A stretch of 64,000 bases of DNA from Tychonema litorale BBK16 (lineage in GTDB: Bacteria; Cyanobacteriota; Cyanobacteriia; Cyanobacteriales; Microcoleaceae), in NCBI RefSeq assembly GCF_021648855.1, contig NZ_JAKJHX010000002.1, positions 10,005 through 74,004 of the forward strand. Direction: 5' to 3'. Below the pieces are notes generated by a model. The model saw nothing but the letters and a program-made list of their open reading frames with translations, did no database searches and was not told the DNA's origin. This document shows, piece after piece, positions 57,577 to 64,000 of this stretch (positions are counted from its first letter, which is position 1; every line of letters starts with the position of its first letter). Both the position numbers and the translations under genes were made by a program.

Positions 57577-57668
57577 AAAATATTTAATAAATTTGATATC
57601 TGAAATTTGCGGTGGCTTCGGCACGCCAGAGTCTGGCTGCTTTGAGAACTTACTTTCGCCACAACATA

Positions 57669-57700
57669 ACCTCGCTTGCCGGCGAGGTCAAGTTTTTTTT
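57669..57700 (+). terminator. Terminator-like hairpin with T8 tract
   Basis: ACCTCGCTTGCCGGCGAGGT (57669-57688) is a 7-bp stem with a 6-base loop, followed by CAAG and eight T residues. It has the shape of an intrinsic terminator on the plus strand. No plus-strand gene ends nearby, so it may end a small RNA or be a relic. Confidence 0.4.
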
Positions 57701-58108
57701 ACAACTAATTTTTGATCGTTTGTCAGGTATTGTAGGGACTGCTGTTATGCGCCCCTACTCTGCTGGATGGATTTCCAGTTTATATCTAATCCGCTGGCAT
57801 CGGAATTGTAAAGTCGAGTCAAAGTCACCAAAGCATAAGCGCAATTGTCAGTTTTTTGACTCACTATCAACTGTCAACTGTCAACCGTCAACCGTCAACT
57901 ATCAAACAGACTTGATATTATTCCATGTCTCTGCGGTTGGGGTTCCGGGCTGGGTCATTGGACAAAAACCCAAATATGAACAGGGAAATAAAGAATAGCA
58001 CAACTACATTAACTACGATTTTGAGGGTTAGCACTGTGGGAGTCTCCAAGAATGCGATCGGACTGGATGATTTGCTGCTAGTGCAGCCTTTTTATCATAT
58101 GCCAAAGA
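57701..58108. other. Spacer without a supported gene
   Basis: An open frame crosses 57612-57998 on the plus strand, but it runs through the hairpin and heptamers (TGTCAAC/CGTCAAC, 57860-57903) and has no start site, so I do not call it. The remainder (57904-58108) has no clear structure. It should contain the start region of the OstA-like transcript, near 57500-57700. Confidence 0.45.
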
Positions 58109-60055
58109 TTAGCGAATTTTATCTTTGCTGTTGATGATTTTTGGCAAGTTTATTTTCGCCCATTCCCAGAGTTGTACGGCGATTGTTTCTAGCCGCAGCA
58201 TAATTTGGTCTAGCCATTCGAGCACTTGTTCTAGGGGGTGCTTGATGTATCCCATTGATTCTGCTTTTGTTTCTAAGTATTCGTCTGGTGCTTTGTCTGA
58301 GCTTTTGTTTTCTGATGTTGTGGCGATGCTGACGAATTTGCTGGTTTGTCCGGTGATTTCTGGTTTTTTGGGTTCGGCTAGTTCAGTTTCCTCTGCTGCG
58401 GTGGGGGTTGATTCCTTGACGGTGGGAACTAAGCTATTTTTTTGAGTGATTTCTAAATTTAATTCTTTTTGAGGTTGACTTTTTGACACTTTTGTGAATA
58501 GGCTTAATTTTAGCTGTGTGAGCAGAGTATGAATTGCCTCTGGGTAAGGGGATGTTGATGGGAGTGTCGATCGCCTTTCGGGCATTTTTTCGATTTCATC
58601 AATTTTAGGCTTGACATTTGTGGCAATTTGTGAAGTGGAGGTTGTAGATGAGTTTGCTGGCTCTGATTCTTCAAATAATTCTTGCCAATTTAGCCAAGGT
58701 CGATCGCTTTTTTCCCCGTTTTTATCCGTGTTCTCTAATCCTCGTTGTTCTAAACCATACTTAATAGCAACAGACTTCTCCGTATTTTCACTAGCCGCTG
58801 TTTCTTTGCCCAGGAGGTAGTCTACTGATGACCAAATCATTTCTTCGATATTGCGCGCGTAGTTTTCGACAATTTCGCGGGTGTTCGGGCTGAGTTTTGG
58901 GTCTAAGCTGGCTGTGTCAATTTTTCCGGGCTGACCAATGATTGATTCTACGGTATTTTTTGATACTTCGGAGACGTTGAATTCTTCGAGGTTAACGGCG
59001 GCGCGATCGAGTAATTTGAGGAAGGATGGAGAATTGTTAGCTCGATCGAACTTATTGATTGATTCTGACATATCGTAGTCGATCGCACTTCCAGAAGCAA
59101 TTGCCGATCGATCGGTTTTAACTCCTGTGATTTGTTGAGATATGATTAAATGGCGATCGGTATTAGCATTCATTGCCTTTTTCACCGCAAAGATCGATTC
59201 TCCAAACTGATTTCTTTTCACCGCCAGCGGACTCGTCTGCACCCAAGCCATCAATTGCCAAAAAGCTCGAAATGGCGGAATTTGCGAATTTTCCGCAGCC
59301 GCCTCTAAACCGAGATTAAATTTTAATTCTTTTTTCGCAATTTCCCGCCGCTGGGGCCCGGAGTTAGCCACTTCCCAAGTGATCCGACTTTCCAGAAGTT
59401 CCTGATGTTCGACAGTTAAAACATCTAAAATCTGATTTTCGTCTCCCACCAATACTAAACTACGAGCTGGCAGAAAAGTTGCAATTCCCCGAACTTGAGG
59501 TTTAGCTTCAATTGTGGCGACATTACTTATGGAAATTTTGGCTACTTGAATTTTGACTTGAGCTTCTAAAACTAGATTTTTTTGTCTATTCGTGGCTATT
59601 TTGCTAAATTGCGTTTCCCGTTGTAGCCCAATATCACGTGTGGGATTTTCCCCATTGATTAAAAACGATACATTGTGAGAATTTGTCTTGGTTTGCGATG
59701 GGAGGAGTAAATTTTCAGCAAGGTGTACAATTTCTACGATCGCACTTTCCGCTTCTATTTCCTCATTCCACAAATTTAGGGATGAATTCTGTGAAAACTT
59801 GAGATTTTCGCCCTCGACAAATTCCTGCAATTCCGGCAAATCTACTTTTTGACTGGATTCCCGCAGTTGTCTCGCCAGCATCCGCGAACTTTGCACCAAC
59901 AAATACGCTGGATAAAGTAGAATTTGGGTAGCGTTCAGCGTTGCAGATTGAACTTGTCGCCAAGTGCGATCGCAATTATCGGCAACTTGGCGGGACTGTT
60001 TGGATATAAAATTTAATAGTCGGCTTTGGTATGGGCCGTAGTTAGTGGAAGACAT
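58109..60055 (-). CDS. Cyanobacterial protein of unknown function, largely disordered
   Basis: A 648-aa protein. The N-terminus (YGPYQSRLLNFISKQSRQVA, WRQVQSATLNATQILLYPAY, LVQSSRMLARQLRES) and the C-terminus (EYLETKAESMGYIKHPLEQV, LEWLDQIMLRLETIAVQLWE) look conserved and amphipathic, suggesting membrane-surface or protein contacts. A beta-rich part lies at about 165-240 (VKIQVAKISISN...SLVLVGDENQILD). The middle is acidic and low in complexity. There is no signal peptide and no enzymatic motif I recognise. It is divergent from the mannosidase gene, 58 bp apart. Confidence 0.72.
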   Translation of the reverse strand: MSSTNYGPYQSRLLNFISKQSRQVADNCDRTWRQVQSATLNATQILLYPAYLLVQSSRMLARQLRESSQKVDLPELQEFVEGENLKFSQNSSLNLWNEEIEAESAIVEIVHLAENLLLPSQTKTNSHNVSFLINGENPTRDIGLQRETQFSKIATNRQKNLVLEAQVKIQVAKISISNVATIEAKPQVRGIATFLPARSLVLVGDENQILDVLTVEHQELLESRITWEVANSGPQRREIAKKELKFNLGLEAAAENSQIPPFRAFWQLMAWVQTSPLAVKRNQFGESIFAVKKAMNANTDRHLIISQQITGVKTDRSAIASGSAIDYDMSESINKFDRANNSPSFLKLLDRAAVNLEEFNVSEVSKNTVESIIGQPGKIDTASLDPKLSPNTREIVENYARNIEEMIWSSVDYLLGKETAASENTEKSVAIKYGLEQRGLENTDKNGEKSDRPWLNWQELFEESEPANSSTTSTSQIATNVKPKIDEIEKMPERRSTLPSTSPYPEAIHTLLTQLKLSLFTKVSKSQPQKELNLEITQKNSLVPTVKESTPTAAEETELAEPKKPEITGQTSKFVSIATTSENKSSDKAPDEYLETKAESMGYIKHPLEQVLEWLDQIMLRLETIAVQLWEWAKINLPKIINSKDKIR

Positions 60056-60113
60056 AATTTAATTTGAGGTCGGTAAAACCTGGTTTCTATCTAATTCTAA
60101 ATTTTAGCCAATT

Positions 60114-63100
60114 ATGAGTGCTTCTGTGCCACTTGCTAGCAATAATATTTCCGCAACTGTCGAAAAGTTGCGTCGTCTCAGTCGATGGGATGTTCAGTCT
60201 GGCTGGAAATACTGCAACTCAGACTCTGCTGTTGTCAATCCAGTAAATATTTGTAACTGGTCTCTTGCAGAACTAAACGAGAAATCACATATTGCTTGGC
60301 CCTCTGGTAAACAAGTTTTGTATTTGGGACAAAAAATTGTAGTTTCTGACAATTTATCAGGCTACCCTGTGACTGGCTTGCGCTTGCTGTTGAGCTTGAC
60401 TTGGTGGGCCGAAGATGCTCAACTTTTTGTGAATGGCGAGTTAGTCGGAGTCGGAGATTTATTTGATTGTTCAGTTCGACTTTTACTAAGTCACTCAGCA
60501 ATTCCGGGAGACGAATTTTTAGTAATTTTGCGTTTGGTTAGTCCAAGCCACGATTGCGGTGCTTTGGTGCGGTCAGTTTGTGTGTATGAAGCTGCTGATT
60601 CTGCTTGTTTCGACCCCGGTTTTGTGGCTGACGAATTGGAGATTTTGCATAATTCACTCTCCGGTAATTTAGAAAGTTTAAATTCCCAATACCTCCCCAC
60701 TGAAAATATAGTCGATCGCAATTTCGTCGTCAAGGGGGAAAGGCTAAAGTCTGAGATTGAATTGGCGGTTGGTTTGATTGATTGGTCTATGGTGTGCGAT
60801 CGGCAAAAGTTCGATCGCTCTCTCTCTAGTTTACGGCAAAACTTGCTCCGATGTCTGCGGGGCTTTCCAGCGGATTTAAACGATGGAACAGCAGAGATAG
60901 AAAAAGAGAAAAACCTTTTTGAGATTAGCAAAAGTGACCACAGTATATCCAATTTCCAATTCCCAATTCCCAATTCCCAATTCCCAAAAGCATCTAACTT
61001 ATCAGAGAAAGGTTATACATCTATATATATAGGAGAAAGTAGCGAAAAATCATCTATATATAAAGGTAAAATTTATTTACTCGGTCATGCACATTTAGAC
61101 TTAGCTTGGTTGTGGCCAGTCGCGGAAACTTGGGAAGCCGCACAACGGACTTTTGAGTCAGCATTGAAATTGCAATCAGAGTTTCCCGATTTAATTTTCT
61201 GTCATTCAACTCCTGCACTTTATGCTTGGATAGAAGTACATCGGCCAGACTTATTTGCAGCTATTAAAAAACAGGTGGCCGCCGGACATTGGGAAGTTGT
61301 TGGCGGGATGTGGGTGGAACCAGATTTAAACTTAATTTCTGCTGAGTCAATGGTGCGACAAGTTTTTTACGGACAGCGTTACACCCAAGAAAAGTTTGGG
61401 GAATTGATGCGGGTAGTTTGGCTACCGGATACTTTCGGGTTTGGATGGCAATTACCTCAAATTTTGCGCGATGGTGGAGTTGACTATTTTGTGACTCAGA
61501 AGTTGCGCTGGAATGATACAACGGAATTTCCCCACGGTGTGTTTTGGTGGGAAGGCTTGGATGGTACTAAAATATTTAGCATGATGTCGGCTGCGATCGG
61601 TGAAAACATAGAATCTGTGAAAATGGCTAATCATCTTTTTGATTGGCAAGTTAAAACTGGTTTGCGATCGGCTTTTTGGTTACCGGGAGTTGGCGACCAC
61701 GGCGGTGGGCCGACTCGTGATATGTTGGAGGTGGCGAAACGCTGGGAAATGTCGCCTTTTTTCCCGACTTTGGAGTTTACAAAGGCGGTGGATTATTTGT
61801 CTTTGATTGAAAGTCAATTTTCACCGGAAGTTTCACGCGCTAAGTCCGAAGGCGATAGTTCAATTCGGGAAAGTCATCCAATTTTAGGACAAGACAAATT
61901 TGTCCAAAATTTGGATGAGTCTGAATCTGTCAATTTTGACAAAATCTCCTATTCCAAGTCTCAAGGCGATGCTTCCACTCTTCCTCCTCTCCCAATTTGG
62001 AAAGATGAGCTTTACCTGGAATTTCACCGAGGTTGCTACACAACTCATGCCGACCAAAAACGGAACAACCGTCGCTGTGAAGATTTGCTCTACCAAGCTG
62101 AGTTGCTTTCCTCCCTCGCCACGATTTGTGCGGGCGCGGTTTATCCGAAGTCAGAGTTAGAAATAGCCTGGAAACAGGTTTTGTTTAACCAATTTCACGA
62201 TATTTTGCCCGGTTCTTCGATCGCGCAAGTTTACATTGATGCTAATCTAGCCTTTGCCGAGACCGATCGCACTTGTCGTCAAATCCTGCTACAATCCTTG
62301 AATGCGATCGCCTCTCAAATTTCTCTACCTTCCCCACCGCAGTCTGACGCTCAACCAATTCTCATCTTTAACACTCTCAATTGGTCGCGTTCCGAGGTTG
62401 TCGCCCTATCAATTCCTGAATCCAATCCTGAAACTTGGCAAATCTACGACTTAGATGGACAACGGCTAGTTACGCAAATTGAAATATGCGATCGACCGAA
62501 ACCACAACTTACACTGTTATTTTCGGCAAATAATATCCCGGCTGTCGGCTACCGCGTATTTTGGCTGTGTCGCGAAAACCCTGAAACCATTGAAAATTCG
62601 TTCCCACAGACCCCGAAATCAAAAAACACATATTTAGTGCAAGTTACAAACCATTTAACACCAAAAATAGCAGTTTGTCAAGAAACGCATTTTGAGGCCC
62701 CAAGAAACGTCTTAGAAAATGAATTTATCCGAGCAACAATAGACTGGGAAACTGGAAATCTGTCGAGTATTTGGGATAAAATAAATAACAGAGAAGTCCT
62801 GAATATAGCAGGAGGGAATCAACTCCAATCATTTCAAGACAGCCGTCAATATTGGGATGCTTGGAACATCGATCCAAATTATCAAAAACATCAATTACCA
62901 ACACCGATACTCAAAGATATTTACTGGATAGCCCAGGGAGAAATACGGCAGAGTTTGCGCGTAATTCAACAAATTGGCCAATCCGAGTTTTGCCAAGATT
63001 ATATAATAGAAATAGGTTCACCACTGCTGAAAATTAAGACAGTTATAAACTGGCAAGAAAAGCACATTTTAGTGAAAGCAGCCTTTGGGTTAAATGTAGA

Positions 63101-63767
63101 AGCAGATTTTGCAACTTGCGAAATTCCCGGTGGTGCGATCGAGCGCACAACTAAACCGCAAACAGCGGCCGAAAAAGCCAAATGGGAAGTGCCCATTTTA
63201 CGATGGGTGGATATCAGCAACGATCATTTTGGAGTCAGTTTGCTCAATGATTGCAAATACGGTTGCGACCTTCAACCAAATCAAATCCGGCTAACCTTAC
63301 TCAGGAGTTCAACTTGGCCCGATGAACAAGCAGATATCGGCATTCACGAATTTACTTATGCCGTTTATCCCCACAGCGGAAATTGGCAAGATGCTGATAC
63401 TGTTCGACAGGGCTACGAGTTGAATTTACCGCTGCTAGTAAAGGTGTTGCCACAGTCGGGAGAAAATCGAAACAAGAGTTTACCCGCAGTGGGGAAGTTC
63501 TTGGATTTGTCTGCGGACAATTTAGTTTTGATGGCTTTCAAACAATCGGAAGACGATTCTAACCTGTGGATTTTGCGGTGTTGCGAATCCGAGGGGAAGG
63601 AGGCTGTGCTAGAATTGAAGAGTGATTTGGGATTAGAGATTGTAGAGCCAGTAGATTTGTTAGAACGACCTGCAAATTTGTCGAAAAAGCTGCCAGAAGA
63701 AGGAGGATTTAAGATAGAGCCCTGGAAAATCGCGACTTTTACAATTGTCCCCAAAACAGACACCTAA
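60114..63767 (+). CDS. GH38 alpha-mannosidase
   Basis: A 1217-aa glycoside hydrolase family 38 enzyme that removes alpha-linked mannose. Zinc site and active site are seen: LLGHAHLDLAWLWPVAETWE (H and D), the nucleophile aspartate in VWLPDTFGFGWQLPQIL, and PGVGDHGGGPTRDML (H). GVDYFVTQKLRWNDTTEFPH is also typical. The N-terminal ~250 residues form a beta-domain, and the C-terminal ~500 the usual beta-sandwich. Before the catalytic domain, an insert of about 35 residues (NFQFPIPNSQFPKASNLSEK and on) is encoded by a dispersed repeat. No signal peptide, so probably cytoplasmic glycan breakdown. Confidence 0.93.
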   Translation: MSASVPLASNNISATVEKLRRLSRWDVQSGWKYCNSDSAVVNPVNICNWSLAELNEKSHIAWPSGKQVLYLGQKIVVSDNLSGYPVTGLRLLLSLTWWAEDAQLFVNGELVGVGDLFDCSVRLLLSHSAIPGDEFLVILRLVSPSHDCGALVRSVCVYEAADSACFDPGFVADELEILHNSLSGNLESLNSQYLPTENIVDRNFVVKGERLKSEIELAVGLIDWSMVCDRQKFDRSLSSLRQNLLRCLRGFPADLNDGTAEIEKEKNLFEISKSDHSISNFQFPIPNSQFPKASNLSEKGYTSIYIGESSEKSSIYKGKIYLLGHAHLDLAWLWPVAETWEAAQRTFESALKLQSEFPDLIFCHSTPALYAWIEVHRPDLFAAIKKQVAAGHWEVVGGMWVEPDLNLISAESMVRQVFYGQRYTQEKFGELMRVVWLPDTFGFGWQLPQILRDGGVDYFVTQKLRWNDTTEFPHGVFWWEGLDGTKIFSMMSAAIGENIESVKMANHLFDWQVKTGLRSAFWLPGVGDHGGGPTRDMLEVAKRWEMSPFFPTLEFTKAVDYLSLIESQFSPEVSRAKSEGDSSIRESHPILGQDKFVQNLDESESVNFDKISYSKSQGDASTLPPLPIWKDELYLEFHRGCYTTHADQKRNNRRCEDLLYQAELLSSLATICAGAVYPKSELEIAWKQVLFNQFHDILPGSSIAQVYIDANLAFAETDRTCRQILLQSLNAIASQISLPSPPQSDAQPILIFNTLNWSRSEVVALSIPESNPETWQIYDLDGQRLVTQIEICDRPKPQLTLLFSANNIPAVGYRVFWLCRENPETIENSFPQTPKSKNTYLVQVTNHLTPKIAVCQETHFEAPRNVLENEFIRATIDWETGNLSSIWDKINNREVLNIAGGNQLQSFQDSRQYWDAWNIDPNYQKHQLPTPILKDIYWIAQGEIRQSLRVIQQIGQSEFCQDYIIEIGSPLLKIKTVINWQEKHILVKAAFGLNVEADFATCEIPGGAIERTTKPQTAAEKAKWEVPILRWVDISNDHFGVSLLNDCKYGCDLQPNQIRLTLLRSSTWPDEQADIGIHEFTYAVYPHSGNWQDADTVRQGYELNLPLLVKVLPQSGENRNKSLPAVGKFLDLSADNLVLMAFKQSEDDSNLWILRCCESEGKEAVLELKSDLGLEIVEPVDLLERPANLSKKLPEEGGFKIEPWKIATFTIVPKTDT
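60950..61017. repeat. Heptamer array plus CAGAGAAAGGTTATAC inside the mannosidase gene
   Basis: Four copies of AATTCCC, then AAAAGCATCTAACTTATCAG and AGAAAGGTTATAC. It is the third copy of the two-part element at 12347 and 21851, here in frame in a coding sequence. Confidence 0.85.
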
Positions 63768-63772
63768 AGACT

Positions 63773-63897
63773 TTATACCAAATCCGGGTTTCTTACCCCC
63801 TTGATCTCTTAGTCTGCCTTACTGCCGACTTTGTTCGTGTGGACGCGGTTTCAACCGCCGAGTCATAACAGGGATATCTAACCCGGATTTAGTATAA
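63773..63897. repeat. 125-bp inverted-repeat element
   Basis: TTATACCAAATCCGGGTT at 63773-63790 is complementary to AACCCGGATTTAGTATAA at 63880-63897 with one mismatch. The interior contains a small GCGGTTTCAACCGC hairpin (63847-63860). It may be a MITE-like element. It lies between the mannosidase stop and the gene cut by the window end. Confidence 0.6.
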
Positions 63898-64000
63898 AAC
63901 ATAATTCGAGGTGACTATAATGTGCACCTCTTTGTATTTGATCGCGAGCATACTCTACCTCATCTTTTATTTGTTTTCGTAGGTCTTCAGCTTCTTCACA
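63878..64000 (-). CDS. C-terminal end of an unknown protein (partial)
   Basis: An open frame of 41 codons runs from the window edge to the stop at 63878-63880. It reads CEEAEDLRKQIKDEVEYARD and then QIQRGAHYSHLEL, a charged helical segment that resembles the C-terminal region of small antitoxin-like or structural proteins, and ends with residues encoded by the inverted repeat (CFILNPG). The start is outside the window. Identification is not possible. Confidence 0.4.
   Translation of the reverse strand, partial: CEEAEDLRKQIKDEVEYARDQIQRGAHYSHLELCFILNPG

Noticed and set aside
57612..57998. Open frame of 128 codons on the plus strand
   Set aside because: It crosses a terminator-like hairpin and heptamer repeats, has no ribosome-binding site and its protein is of low, repeat-like complexity.
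1..64000. tRNA, rRNA, riboswitch or prophage region
   Set aside because: I scanned for T-loop type sequences, conserved rRNA segments and phage structural genes by eye and saw none; a covariance-model search would be needed to exclude small RNAs.

Overview
The window looks like chromosomal DNA of a filamentous, non-heterocystous cyanobacterium of the Oscillatoria/Phormidium/Microcoleus kind. The evidence is the many GCGATCGC (HIP1-type) octamers, a photosystem I PsaX gene, a CpcS-family phycobiliprotein lyase, glycolate dehydrogenase subunits, an MlaE/Ycf63-type permease and an OstA/DUF3769 outer-membrane protein. Tandem heptamer repeats of the type reported from filamentous cyanobacteria are also very abundant. 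The genus is an inference; no rRNA or tRNA gene was seen.

Layout. 1-2700: C-terminally cut membrane protein with about seven tandem ~98-residue repeats (minus). 3088-5600: AT-rich accessory patch with an AlkB-like dioxygenase, a membrane-anchored coiled-coil protein with a methyltransferase-like C-terminus, and a toxin-antitoxin pair whose toxin is split by a 115-bp MITE with a perfect 8-bp target duplication. 5660-9306: polysaccharide genes (GT4, WecG/TagA, Wzy-like). 9394-11473: two adjacent response regulators (LuxR-HTH and EAL outputs). 11598-16247: purN, an acetyltransferase, an orphan sugar ABC permease, an RTX protein, psaX and lipA. 16453-24414: response regulator, heptose-kinase-like PfkB protein, large hybrid histidine kinase, tnpB scrap, copper ATPase. 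24592-31255: tmk-holB-msrA, a phosphoesterase, an RppA-like regulator facing hisG, and a receiver-cyclase. 31421-32832: TnpB-type insertion element with a frameshifted tnpB, lying at the very 3' end of a second hybrid kinase (to 35040). 35288-43964: DUF1997 protein, NAD(P)-binding protein, membrane-anchored lambda-type lysozyme, MFS remnant, secreted SGNH protein, MlaE permease, patatin. 43987-47505: mtnB-mtnX (methionine salvage), a Crp-family regulator and an ArgRS-C-domain-like protein. 47584-50931: KaiC-like fragment, glcE, glcF. 51051-63767: 14-blade WD40 protein, CpcS lyase, OstA/DUF3769 protein, two conserved unknowns and a GH38 alpha-mannosidase. The window ends in a gene cut by the edge.

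The main theme is repeat invasion. Heptamer arrays and at least three palindromic families (a GGACACGGCACTGCCGTGTCC type, a GGCGGGCACGGGGGCACCGCCCC type and a GGCGGGTTT...AACCCGCCCC type) fill most spacers. They also run in frame through lipA, glcE, the copper ATPase, the ArgRS-like gene and the mannosidase, and they form the first or last codons of several others. Signalling is dense: two hybrid kinases, four response regulators without an obvious partner, a c-di-GMP phosphodiesterase and a nucleotide cyclase.
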